Shown here: positions 53,023-64,000 of the stretch, in pieces
How the letters are laid out: every line of letters starts with the position of its first letter
How positions within the stretch are numbered: the stretch's first letter is position 1
From: Hortaea werneckii
Lineage: Eukaryota; Ascomycota; Dothideomycetes; Mycosphaerellales; Teratosphaeriaceae
NCBI GenBank assembly: GCA_037044905.1
Contig: JBAOKB010000146.1
Location: forward strand, 124,001-188,000
Direction of reading: 5' to 3'
DNA length: 64,000 nucleotides
Translations under genes and position numbers: made by a program
The notes under the pieces: model-generated
Database searches by the model: none
Told to the model about the DNA's origin: nothing
What the model saw: only the letters and a program-made list of their open reading frames with translations

Positions 53023-54176
53023 ATGGCACCAAGAAGAGTCAACATCGGCGTGGTTGGCCTCGGCCGCATGGGCAAACGCCATGTCCATACCCTGGTCAGC
53101 CGCACACCCCGTGCAAATGTTGTTGCCGTATGTACAAACCTCGAGCACGAGTTGGAGTGGGCGCGAAACAACCAGGACTACAAGGACTTCGAAATCGCTG
53201 TCTACGACAAATACGAAGACATGCTAAACCACCCCGGCATCGAAGCCGTTTGGGTCAGCACCAGCACTGACGTGCATGCCATCCAAACCAAGTTGGGCGT
53301 GCAGAAGGGATTACACGTCATGTGCGAGAAGCCTCTATCGATCCATCTCGACGAGTCCCAGGAAGTGATCGATATCGCGGATAAGCATCCCCATTTGAAA
53401 GTTATGGCTGCCTTCTCCCGCCGCTTTGATGCCTCGTACCGGGATGCGGCCAAGAAAGTGCTGCAGGAACGTGTCATCGGAAAGCCGTACATGATACGTG
53501 CGCAGACATGCGATCTGCTCGATACCACTGGCTTCTTCGTCCGCTATGCTACGCGGAACGGCGGCATTTTCGTCGACTGTGTAGGTTTTGCCAAATTGAC
53601 GCTTGCTTTTCAGCTGGCTAACCTCTCTCTCTCTCACAGGCCATTCATGACATCGACTTGACGCTCTGGTACCTCGACAACCCAGTACCAAAGGCCTGCT
53701 GGGCGACTGGAACGCTGCAGCATCACCCAGAGCTCGCAGAGTCAAACGATGTAGACAACGCTGTTGGTGTCGTCGAATACTGGGGCGGTAAGATCGCTTA
53801 CTACCACTGTTCGCGCACCCAGAGCCACGGCCATGATGTCTCGACCGAAGTTAGCGGCACAGAAGGGAAGATCTCAGTCAACCTGATCCCCCGCGCGAAC
53901 AACGTCGTGGTCAACGACAAGCGCGGAATGACCCATGAAGTGCAGGAGGAGTACTGGCAGCGATTCGAATATGCTTTCGAGACTGAGGCGAGAGAGTTTA
54001 TTGACTCGATCTTGACCGATGGTCCTGTCCCGGTCCCTTTGAAGACAGGCCAGAAGGTTATGGAGATTGCACGCGCGCTGCAGAGTGCTCTCTGGAGCGG
54101 TGAGGTCAGCAGGTGGAACGAGAAGGGAGAGTTGATTGAGAGTGGTGAGCGGAAGATGAACGGGCACGCGAAATAG
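53023..54176 (+). CDS. Gfo/Idh/MocA-family dehydrogenase, inositol 2-dehydrogenase-like
   Basis: Two exons (53023-53580 and 53640-54176), joined by a 59-bp intron with GTAGGT donor and CACAG acceptor, give 364 residues. The N-terminal Rossmann motif is NIGVVGLGRMGKRH. HVMCEKPLS carries the conserved EKP Lys of the family active site. The C-terminal half begins GGIFVDCAIHDIDLTLWYL, with the conserved Asp and His of inositol dehydrogenases (D-x-x-x-H-D-x-D). The closest described activity is NAD-dependent oxidation of myo-inositol or a related sugar. The exact substrate is inferred. There is no signal peptide, so it is probably cytosolic. No inositol catabolic cluster surrounds it. Confidence 0.86.
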
Positions 54177-54556
54177 ATATGCACTTTTTCTAGAATCGGA
54201 CTATGTACTTTTCGAACAATGCAGCAAAAGTTTATTCCAGTCAGAATTTGCATACTGTTGGCCCAGGAATTCAGGCCGTCACCGCGTCTCTGATAGGTCG
54301 AGCACATAACAAATACATGTATGCCTACCTTGGTAAATGGGTACGTGGGATGTAACGCCAGCAGAGAGTAGGGCTCTACAGCTGGATTAGTCACCCGCGA
54401 GAACAGCTCATAAAACGAAGGTGCAGACTAGGTACACAGTACTACCTGGGTATATACATAGCGCATAACTTTGAAACGTTCTTGTACTTTTCCCATCCAA
54501 ATCTTCACAATGGCCGTCTTACATAAGTACTGAACTCGAGATGGGCTTTCGCCACT
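54177..54556. other. Intergenic region
   Basis: About 380 bp between the dehydrogenase stop and the transcription factor start. The two genes are in the same direction. Nothing further is seen. Confidence 0.5.
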
Positions 54557-56113
54557 ATGGACGAAGCCGCAAGATCGTCAAGTGGGAGGGCAGCGATTGT
54601 GTGCGAGCCCTGTAGAGTTCGCCACCGCAAGTGCGACTTTGAAAGCGCAGTATGCAAGCAATGCTCGACGAACGATCTTCAATGTGTGCGGCAGCCGGCC
54701 ATCAAATTCCGATACGATGCTCATCAGCGAGCACTGGCGCGTCGAACGGATAACGCGCAGCGTCACCTACCTCCGATCATAGCGAATGTGGAGTTCATCG
54801 ACGAGTCTCCAAATCTTGTGGCTCATTACACTGGTTATAGTGTTCCGGGACCAATCGGCGAAGATGCACCACACTTTCACCCTGCCGACGCTGAGACCGA
54901 ACATGGAATGGATGTCACAGCGAATGTCACCAATTTCCTTCCAGCTCCTGTTAGCAATCAGACCTCACCTGAAGACACTCTCATATACGTCACAAACGAT
55001 TTCGAGGCTATCACTCCTTTCACTGAGCAAGAGGCCCGCTTGATACGCAACTACGCCGAAAACATGGCTCTATGGACCGATGCTACAGATCCAATGCGGA
55101 GTTTCGAGCTTGAAGTTCCCCGTCGAGCGCTGACAGAGCCACTACTCAAGCATGCCATCTGTGCCTTCTCTGCTAGACACTTCTACCGAAACCAGAGCGG
55201 TACAAGTGGTGAGGCCGAAGCTCTTGATCACCAGAACAAGTGTCTCGAGCTTCTCATACCAGCGATGTCTGGCACACAGGCCAACAGCGTAAGCACTCTT
55301 ACTGCAGTGGCCGTGTTGCGGCAGAATGAGGAGATGGATGATCAAGACTTGCGCTTTCATTTGGAAGGGACTACTCGTATATTCAACATGGCGCCCCAGT
55401 TTACCAGCTCAGAAGGATTGGGGGAAGCTGCCGCGTGGCTCTGTCTGAGGGAGGACATTTACGTCTCACTTACTACACAGTCCCCGATGAACATCTGCAC
55501 GGATAGCTTCTACGCTGCTACAGCGATCCTGAAAGGCGGCGACTTTGCTTGGACGCAGAGGATTGTTGTGCATCTTGCTGTCCTTCTTAATCGGGCATTT
55601 GGTGTGCCCGCTGATCACGATGACTTGGAGTCTTCTGAGGTGGACGTCTTAGAGTGGGATAAGCGTAAACCTATCTCTTTCATCCCGATACACCTCACCC
55701 CGCGGTCCGCGAAGAATGGGCGTAGTTGGCCTGAGGTAATGATGCTTTCGCCACATCACGCAGTCGGCCTTCAATACTTCCACATTGCGCAGATCGTACT
55801 CCAGGTCGCGAAGGGGATGCGAGCAGGAAACAGACCTTACGAGCATTTGGCTGAACACCGGGCTCGAGAACGCACGCTCCGACATCATCTCTTCATGGTG
55901 GTCGGCATTGCCATCTCCAATCCTAGGGCCGAGAATACTTGGTTTACTGCGCGACATTGCCTTTCCGTCTGGAGTGGCTGCCTGCGGAAGTCTCGGGACC
56001 AGCAGGCTGCGATCCGATTCCTTGTAGACATGGAGTCTCGTACCGGCTGGAGGACTGCTGCGCTCAGGCATCTAATGCAGTGTCAGTGGGACGAAGAAAG
56101 CGAGCCGGAGTGA
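54557..56113 (+). CDS. Zn2Cys6 transcription factor
   Basis: 518 residues in a single exon. The N-terminal zinc cluster is C-E-P-C-RVRHRK-C-DFESAV-C-KQ-C-STNDLQ-C, spacing CX2CX6CX6CX2CX6C, at about residues 16-43. The remainder fits the fungal-specific factor domain of the ARCA/UPC2 type: FTEQEARLIRNYAENMALW, PLLKHAICAFSARHF, TLTAVAVLRQNEEMDD, GLGEAAAWLCLREDIYVSLT. Target genes are unknown. The dehydrogenase gene just upstream on the same strand could be one, but this is only a guess from proximity. Confidence 0.86.
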   Translation: MDEAARSSSGRAAIVCEPCRVRHRKCDFESAVCKQCSTNDLQCVRQPAIKFRYDAHQRALARRTDNAQRHLPPIIANVEFIDESPNLVAHYTGYSVPGPIGEDAPHFHPADAETEHGMDVTANVTNFLPAPVSNQTSPEDTLIYVTNDFEAITPFTEQEARLIRNYAENMALWTDATDPMRSFELEVPRRALTEPLLKHAICAFSARHFYRNQSGTSGEAEALDHQNKCLELLIPAMSGTQANSVSTLTAVAVLRQNEEMDDQDLRFHLEGTTRIFNMAPQFTSSEGLGEAAAWLCLREDIYVSLTTQSPMNICTDSFYAATAILKGGDFAWTQRIVVHLAVLLNRAFGVPADHDDLESSEVDVLEWDKRKPISFIPIHLTPRSAKNGRSWPEVMMLSPHHAVGLQYFHIAQIVLQVAKGMRAGNRPYEHLAEHRARERTLRHHLFMVVGIAISNPRAENTWFTARHCLSVWSGCLRKSRDQQAAIRFLVDMESRTGWRTAALRHLMQCQWDEESEPE

Positions 56114-58745
56114 GTGCTTGATGGCGTTGTCGCGAACGCATGTACCGTTTATCACATGGAGTTTGCATGGCTGGCGTAGCTTTGGACTGGCTGTCTGATC
56201 AGCTTCAGAAGTAGCTGATGCTCACTGCAGTTGCGGTGGCAAGCTGATCCAACATTTTTGCAATGCAGCTTAAGAACGAGACTTTTCGCGAAGCCGATGC
56301 GGAGCTGAACTTGCATGCTTTAAGCGCATGCACAGGAGCTGAGCGAGGCATGTGGAAGTTGACGAGCATTATCGCTAAGCTGCAGTCGAAACGCCCCGCG
56401 CGAACCTGCATAGCATGCGCTGAGACCAAAGAGATGGCTTGCGGAGGTGCATATGCGAGCAGCCAGACAACTTACCAGGAAGGGTTGCTCCTTTGCAAAC
56501 AGGGACAGTGTTGGTGCGAGATATGTCTCGCGTCACCCGCAAGTACCGTTTAGGGCATTGCAGGTTGAGTAGGTAGTCTGAGAATGACCCAAGGTTGTCG
56601 TCGGACCAATCGCCGATCGAGCTGACAGAACATACGGAAGAATGTCAATTAAAACCCAGAAAGGCTCATGGTGTTTTAGAAGCGCCCTGAAGAGCATCTG
56701 CAGCAGGCTAGTGCAACCGTCGAGACCGGCGGTATCAGCAACGGCCTCTGAAAAAAGAACCTCCCAATTATGGAGAGTCGTCACAACCGTCATATCTGCT
56801 CTGATATTCTCCGAGCTGGAGACATGATGCGAGATGGATCTCCAAGGCCGTCAAAGGAATCGGTATATTTTCCTATGTGGAGTAGCTCTGTTAACGACAT
56901 GGGTCCCTTGGGCTGACCGAACTTCGGGCGCCTGTCTGATGGGAAGGAGCTGTTTTCTTTTGGTACAGATGATCTACAGCGCTTCTGAGAAAAAGCTGAA
57001 AAATGAGGGCGATCACGGACCAGCTGGAGGAATCCTGTCAAGCAAGACAAGCGAAAAAATTGTACCAACCGGCACCGTAGTGCGCTGACAGATGCTTCCA
57101 CGCTGCGGCTTAGCGACTCTCGCATAACGCCCTTGTCGCTCAACGCAAGTCGAATGCGTCGTGGCGGTACCAAAGAAGGGACATCCGTAGTGTATATTGA
57201 GCCCGACTGCGACAGTGATAGTGATGGCTAGCACGGGTAGACCGATGACAGCTCACTATTGTAGACTACAGCCAGCCTGGTTGGCCTCTTCTGCAGCTGT
57301 AAACCGGTAGCATGTGCCGTGGCCCGGCGAGCGCAGATCCGGGATGGGCGCTACTATAACACGCGGCCAATGCTAGCGGGAACCGCCGTCTCCCGTCCTG
57401 CGGGGAAAGCTGCACTGAGCCACCGCGACCAAACCACTCTCTCACTTCATCCATCCACCTACAGCGACCGCCATTCCAGACTGAGGGTCGCAGTTCATCC
57501 CACGCCGGATCGCCCAAAGCAGTGGTATCGCTTGAGGTCTTCCGGGATGCCGGCTCTAGCAGCAGGTTTCAACCCAGCCGCTCCTTCTCACCGTTGGTGG
57601 CGATCGTTTAGGGAGGTTTAGCGTTATGGTACTTGACGACACGCCGCATATAACTCCACTGGAATATACAGCGCAAGCCTGCGACTACCCAAACAGGTAA
57701 CCACACCTCAAAAGAATTTACATCACAGCGCGTGTCGCGTTGATTCGCATTGGCGGACTCGATGGCTTGCTTCGCTCGATCATCCCCAGCTATGTTGTTC
57801 CAGCAGCGGTGATAGCTCGCTGGTCGCTTCGGGCAGACACTTTACTGGGCCCCGGATAATACCGGCAGTATGGACGCAATGCACAGAACAGCTCCGCCGA
57901 ATCGATGCCCATATTTTTACGCGAACTTGCAGCTGATCAGTAGTTCAATCGATCTCACTGCTGCTCCAGGAGCCGGGCCAGCGGGCGACATGATGTGAGG
58001 AGGGGTTGCTGCAGGGCAGGTCAATCCTCTAGCTCCTTGAAGTAATTACACAAAACCGTCTCACCCATCTGGTCGTGGTCTTACCCCACAGCAACACGTC
58101 GTTCATGACACTTGGTGGCCGCATCAGCGATCAAACGGGCTACCAGTGCTCGGAGAATTTCGCTCGCTTGGGCAAGTCCGCTCTTGAGGCTTGCGTCGAG
58201 CGGCGCGATAACCACCTGGAATACGGTGCGCTATCAATATAATGTCGTCCTTCGATAGCTCCGGCTCTGGCGTATACGCTGCCAGCAACTTCTATCCGTG
58301 AACCTTGGGCAATTTCCTTGTTGGTACACTTGCGGATGCACCGGTCCTTAGCCACTCCACCCCTTCAGTTTACCCGAGACACTGCTCAATGGTAGATATG
58401 CACGATACCTTCCTCATCAGTATGGTGACGATCGTCAACGCGAGCGTCATCGTAGCGATTCCGCGATCAATATCAAATAGCTCTGCAAGGGTCGAATGTG
58501 GAGAGTACCTCGCCGACGGTCCATGAAAAGGCTGCCATCCCTCGCTCTCTGCATTTTTCCAACAGCTACCCTTTCTTCCCCATCTCAAGATCAAGCGCTT
58601 TGAGGACCTTGTAAGTCTAGCCAGACTTGTCAGCTGCAGCTGCTATCAATCACCGACCGAAGAAGCTCACGTACTTCTAGACCTTATCCCCCTTGTATAA
58701 TATTCCTCTCCCATATCATCGCCATCTTCATCACTAGCAGCTACC
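56114..58745. other. 2.6-kb stretch without a supported gene
   Basis: Open frames on both strands are short, overlap one another and show no motif. CpA and TpG are present at ordinary levels, so it is not RIP-degraded repeat DNA. The last few hundred bases should be the promoter of the STAND gene. I found no tRNA, rRNA or terminal repeats. Confidence 0.5.
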
Positions 58746-61700
58746 ATGGCTCCTATTGCGACTGGCATGAGGAGCCCGCAGATGAATGGCAACGGAGCTT
58801 CCACTCCACCGATGTCACCTTCTAGCGCCAAGGCAAACAGGCGTAGCATGCCATCAGCAGGTTTCAAGCCATCAAGAATGAGCTCTGCTGGATTTTCTGG
58901 ATTCGGCGGTAGTCGATCCCAAGGTTCTCAGAAGCTCCCCATCGTCGAGGACACCGGCGTCGCACTGAAGCGAAAGAGCATGTCGGAGCTCGGAGCTGGA
59001 GTGTATCAGACAGTCGAGGATACGTCTTTTGTCAACCTTGTCAGCTGGATCAGACAGGAACGTCTGACCAGCCTTCCTCACAAGGGATCTACCTGGGACA
59101 CGGTTCTCATCCGTGCCCTTTACTTCGCTGACCACCTTCATGGGTTCGAGAATGCGGTACAGGGGTTCGCCTCTGGCAGTAATGCAGCCGCCCAGCTGGG
59201 CTATGGTCACACCAAATTGCTTCTAGAAGTAAGCCACTTTCCTTCTGAGCATTTACAACATCGTGCTGACTCCGTCTAGCTTGGTCACCAGAACAGCGAT
59301 GCGCTCGACAAGGCCTTTGGCTTCTTCTACAAATGCTCGCTCATGGTCTCCTCCCTACTTGACCGCAGCGAGCTCCTCACCGTCACCCCCGAGACCCGCG
59401 AGCAACTCTGCATGATGTACACGGACCTTCTAACGCTCGTCGTAGAAGTGGCCATTCGATTCTACAAGACAGTACATGGCATGATGAGCTCACAGACCAC
59501 GAGCTTGGATATGTACGAAGTCTTTGGTAGCACTATTGAGACTTTCCGTCTCCGTCGTAGTAGGACCAGCGACGCAATCTGGAACCACCAGATTGAATCT
59601 GACGGCATGGATACCGAAGACGCTCTGACGATCGAAGTCTTGAATAATTGGCTGCGACCTCAAGACAGAGTGCTCGACCTGCTCGGTACGGACCACACCA
59701 CGTTCGCAGACCAGCAGGCCGAGTTCACCTGCCTTTGGTTCCAGGAGGAGTTGGTCAACTTTGTGAAGGGTAGCAATGAGTGCCTCCTTCTTAACGGCCC
59801 TGCCGGCTCGGGCAAGACTACCCTTGCAGGGTCTATCATCGAGAGACTGCAGCGCCCTGTGGCTCGGAAGAACTTCTCAACAATCTTCTGTTCGATTGGA
59901 TCCGTCCCGTCAGAGGCCAATACACTTCACGTGGTCAAGACCCTTCTTTATCAACTTCTGGGTCTTCGTGTCGGCAACATGTATCTTTACCATGCCCTTG
60001 CCCGTGCCTATGAGTACGCAAGGCAGACTGCCGATCCGAAGGGCTACGAAGATCACCTGTGGAATGCCCTCACTGATGCGCTTCAGCACCCACTTGAACA
60101 TGCCAACGACACTGTGATTGTTGTCGAGGCGTCGACGAGGTTCGAGGAGGCCAGCAAGCAGGCCAATCGCTTTTGGAGAGGCTGACTCGTGTCATTGGGC
60201 GATCTAAGAGGACTAAGATGATCGCCCTTTCGCAATCTTTGCAGCTTCCCTCTAGCGCTCGTGGCACGCAGCGTACCATCTCTCCCGAAGATACCCGGGA
60301 TGACATCCATGCGGTGGCCATTCGTGCCTTGGCACACTCTTCTCATTTCACTTCAAAGCCTGGACCCGAGCAAGAGACTGTCATTGCCCACATCAACGAT
60401 ACTGCAAAGGGGTCCTTCCTGTGGGCGACACTTGTCTGCGAAGTGTTGAAGGTCGAGCAGTCACCCGATACCTTTTCGAAGGTCTTGCAAAGTTTGAAGA
60501 GCAGCGATCAGCCCTCGGTACCGGAACTCGTCACAAGGCTGCTCTCTATTCTGCAGCCCAGCAAGGAGACTGTCCAGCTCCTTTCATTCATCGTCGGCGC
60601 AGCTCGTCCGCTGACCTACGATGAGATCACCTGTTTGTTCTCGGTCGATGTTGAGAAGAACTCTGCATCTGAGAAGCGTCCAGATGTGCACGGTCTGGTG
60701 ACGTCTGTTCGGCCTTTGTTGTCCATCAGTAACGACATTGTGCGTCCGCGGCACAACATTGTCCAGACGTCTTTGCAGACCGTCATCGATCAAGGCAAGG
60801 TGCAGTCTGGCATCAAGGATCGTCCTTTGGACAGCCTGCTTCGCCCACTTCTTTACGCTAAGACCACCTTGGCCGACAAGGGTCAGCCAACTCTGGACAA
60901 CACAGACCAAAGCTACCCGGCCAAGCTGTTCCCGCGCTATCCATTGCTTGAGTACGTCGTCCGTTACTGGCCTTACCACCTCCGCCAGACATCAATCGCC
61001 CCTTCCAACTCGACTGAGCCGAAGACATCCCCGGAGCTGCAAAAGGTGTTCCCGGACAGCACGATCATGCCTGTACTGGAATGGCTGTGCTGGGACGACC
61101 AGTTCCCTGGCTCGCAGGAGGTGGAGCTGCATGTCCTTGTCAGTCGCATTCGCAAGAATGTATTCACGGAGGATCACCCGACTGTCTTGCAATCCTACAT
61201 CAATGTTGCGACATACTTCGAGCCTATGGGCAACGATCGCGAGGCTAGCAAGTACTATTTCTTCGCTACGACCATTGGCCAAAAGGTCCTGTCGCATTTC
61301 CATCCGGTTGGTCATCCCTTTGTGTGTGTGAGCGAGCTAGTTACTGATACATCTGCTTCTAGGTCACCGTCGACTGCGCGACTCGTTTCTTAAGCCTCAC
61401 GGAGCCCATGACCGCTACCTCAAGGACCGAAGTCATGACACAGCGAGAGAAGGTCCTCCTGGTCCTCATCAGTGCCTATGAAAGGCAGTTTGGTGTGACG
61501 TCTGAGCTTGTGATCGAAACTCGCCAAATGCTCGCCGACTTGTACATGATGATTCATGAGCAAGACCATGCGACACAGATCATGCAGGTCATTCACGGTG
61601 CTTCTGTGGAAAAGCACGGCAGTGACTCTGATCAGGTCCGTGATCTTTCGGACAGCCTCCGCGTTCAGCTGGGCAAAGGTAAGAAGGATCAGGACATGGG

Positions 61701-64000
61701 TACCATTGGAAACCTGTTCATCGATGATGAAGAGGAAGAGACCGGTGTAGTCTTCGATCTCGATCGTGTGTCTGCTTTGCTTCGGGATGCCGAGCTTCAT
61801 GTTCAGCAGAACAAGACTCTGGAGGCAGAGCAAACCTACGTGGAGCTGTGGCAGCAACTTTCAGAGAGATGTCGCACGACGCTTTCCACTGAGTGGCACG
61901 AAAAGAAGCTTCAGACCGTCAACGCTTATTCGAAGTTCTTGAAACAGCAGAAGCGGGAGACAGAGACATCGGCCATCTTGACCTGCGTTGCCGAGGAGTA
62001 CCGCCACCACGAGCTCTCCTATTCCGAGCAGATCGTCTCCAAGCTGACTGAAACGGCTCACACACTCAAGAGCGTGGGACAACACAATGCTGCACTCTCC
62101 ATCTATCGACAGGCGAGCTCCTACTTCAAATCGACCAAGAAGGAGCAGTCGCGGTCGTTTAGTCAGATCGAAGAAGAGATCGCCATTACTTCGAGTGAGG
62201 TGCTGAAGAGCGCCACGTCGCAGAAGAACCTGACTCAAAACACCAACACAGTGTCCGAGTCGTCTCTTCAGGAGATCTTCAGGTCTCTCATCTCCAATGA
62301 GACAAAATCTATCGACAAGTCGACTATCACTATATCGAAGCAGCTCACAAGTCAGTTTATGGAGGAGCGCAGGTACTCTGAGGCGGTCGACATTATTTCT
62401 TCGACGCTGCAGCGGACTTGGTCTTCATTCTTTGCCGCATCTCTCCATGAGGTATCCATGACATCGACCTTTTTGCATGAGTCTTTGGATTTGGTGGAGC
62501 GCTTAGCGGAATGCTATCTGCAGCAAAGGATGATTGAGAAGGTCATTGACACTTATGTCCGTCTCTTCCGTGCTGCATTGACCGCACCCAAGGAGCAGAA
62601 GGAGCTGTTGGAGAGGGCCAAGACCTTGCTTGTCAACTTCTACGACAAGTATGGTTATCCAGACAAGTCCATTGGCGTCTTCCAGGAGCTCTTGGCAGTT
62701 TACCGCCGTGTCTATGGGCCAACGAGCGATGTCACTATCGCAACTCTGTATGAGCTGGGTTCTCGTTGCCATGCTCACGCCCGTACTCACCCGTACTGGA
62801 TTGAGTACTACCAACAGATCACGACTGCCCTCAACAAAGAGACTGATGTCTGCCATGCTAGCGCCATGGAGGCTACCATCCTCGTTGCCAACTCCTACTG
62901 GGAGGAGCGCCGCTACACTGAAGCCATCAGCGCCTTCACTGTACTATGGAACACTTTCACTCGCCAGACAAAGCAGTACAAGCAGTTCCAAGACACGACC
63001 TTTGTACAGAATCTGTACGACCGATACTACCAAAGCCTTGAGGCTACGCAGACCGAGTGGGAGACACTCCACCGTGTTACCAAGGAATTCCGCGCGACTT
63101 GCCAAGCAACCTTCGGTGCTCAGTCATCCATCGCCTTAAGCGCTACAAAGACTTTGGCCCGTGTGACTTCACAGAGCTCGAAGCATGAAGAGGAGGCTCT
63201 GTCGTACTATGAGGAAGCTCACAAGGCCACCTCTTCCTCTAACAGCTTTTCCAAGGAAGAGAGTAGCGAGCTGAAGCATACCATGGCGAAAATGTACAAG
63301 CGTCGCATCACTTCTAGCTCTTCTGCCAGCTCTGAGACCGTCGCCCGCGCAGCTGGTGTCTATCAGGAGCAGCTGTCAGAGTCACGCAGCCAGTATGGAT
63401 ACGCCCACCAGTCTACTCTCACAAACCTCCGTGAGTTTGCCATGCTCCAAGTCCGCCAGCAGAAGACAGATGTGGCCATGCGGGAGCTGCAGACGGCGGT
63501 CACCGAGATCAACACCAAGTCCATGTCGGACGAGAAGATGCTCGAGAGCGCGCAGTCCATTGCTCAGACGTATCAGATGTGTCAGAGGCAGCAAGAGTGT
63601 GTCGAGCTAATTCAGGAGCTGCATCGTCAGCTTATTGCAAAGGAAAAGCGAAAGAGCTCCAAGTTCTCGTTCGATCTGACTAGCTGCTCGAGTGCTTCGC
63701 TTGTATTCCTTGCCGGACTGGAATACAACATCCGGACTGACACTTCCCTTACCTTCTCGGAGATCTTGTCAGACATCATCGCCGAAAATGTCTACTTTGA
63801 GCAATTCCGCCGGGTCATGAAGCAGCGCAGCGGGCTCGACAAAATCGTCATGGCTGCTGCGCCCTTGCGTTACTTCCTCATTCGCCGCAACCGCAAGGAC
63901 ATGGCGCAGTCGCTTGAGGAGCAGATCGTACAGCTTTTCATCCAGCGTGATACCGCTGACTTGAAGCTGCTGAGCCAAGATTCTCCTCGCATCTTCATTC
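58746..64000 (+). CDS. Large STAND/NACHT-like NTPase with C-terminal helical repeats, partial, with one-base frame break
   Basis: The gene starts at 58746 and runs off the window. Exon 1 is 58746-59228; the first intron is 59229-59279 (GTAAGC, TCTAG). The N-terminus is Ser-rich and disordered, then helical. The P-loop GPAGSGKTT is at about residues 334-342. At about 60126 the frame changes by one missing base, exactly where the Walker B motif (TVIVV, then the expected Asp) should be. In the new frame DEV and LLERLTRVIGRSKRTKMIAL follow, with GSFLWATLV further on, as in NACHT-type domains. A second intron is probably 61307-61362 (GTTGGT donor), restoring a frame that stays open to the window end. 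That part is over 850 residues of TPR-like helices. Fungal proteins with this layout are NLR-like signal proteins; the role here is unknown. Confidence 0.7.

Noticed and set aside
56790..57173. 127-codon minus-strand open frame in the 2.6-kb gap
   Set aside because: No motif, no plausible splice partners, and overlapping frames of similar length on the other strand.
60114..60154. Short intron to explain the STAND frame change
   Set aside because: The GT..AG pair is phase-compatible, but a 41-bp intron would be shorter than the others here and would remove the Walker B motif.
61322..61362. 41-bp second intron in the STAND gene
   Set aside because: It is phase-compatible but too short. A donor at 61307 gives a 56-bp intron and a better junction.
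1..64000. CRISPR arrays, bacterial operons, rRNA genes or biosynthetic cluster
   Set aside because: No regular direct repeats with spacers, no rRNA sequence and no backbone biosynthetic enzyme were seen; all genes are eukaryotic in structure.

Overview
The window is nuclear DNA of a filamentous ascomycete. The reasons are short GT..AG introns of about 50-85 bp, a set of single-copy fungal housekeeping genes (Rxt3, Rrg9, Rgp1, Sde2, Sus1, Rfc5, bL28m, mL61, Get2), secreted and cell-wall proteins, a Zn2Cys6 regulator, and one 11.5-kb block of repeat-induced point mutation (RIP). Placement in Pezizomycotina is secure. A Dothideomycete-like genome is my impression from gene style only.

Layout. 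0.5-18 kb: RXT3, a 3.2-kb gene-free stretch rich in homopolymers, RRG9, a GPI-type repeat surface protein, a membrane-anchored aspartic-protease homologue that has lost a catalytic Asp, RGP1 and SDE2. 18.4-23 kb: three members of an unrecognised two-exon gene family; one is intact and two look broken. 23.2-26 kb: a RING plus YEATS-like protein with a one-base frame break, and a secreted NTF2-like protein. 27.35-38.82 kb: a complete Ty3/gypsy chromovirus with 104-bp LTRs and a CCTAC target duplication, destroyed by RIP. 38.8-58 kb: GNAT acetyltransferase, SUS1, an MFS transporter, acetylxylan esterase (CE5), a GT31-type glycosyltransferase, a small Gly-rich protein, RFC5, bL28m and mL61 (divergent pair), GET2, a Gfo/Idh/MocA dehydrogenase and a Zn2Cys6 factor, then 2.6 kb without genes. 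58.7-64 kb: a large STAND/NACHT-like NTPase with helical repeats, cut by the window edge and carrying a one-base break at its Walker B motif.

There is no metabolic cluster. Most genes are independent housekeeping functions: histone deacetylation and SAGA/TREX-2 (RXT3, SUS1), mitochondrial gene expression (RRG9, bL28m, mL61), membrane traffic and tail-anchored insertion (RGP1, GET2), DNA replication and splicing (RFC5, SDE2). The accessory content is the unknown paralogue array, the retroelement and the STAND gene.

The most unusual item is the retroelement. After a normal gag-RT-RNase H-integrase-chromodomain order it carries about 2.9 kb of extra eroded coding sequence in the same frame, which I cannot assign to any family. 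All exon boundaries, frames and domain calls were made by eye; no similarity search was run.
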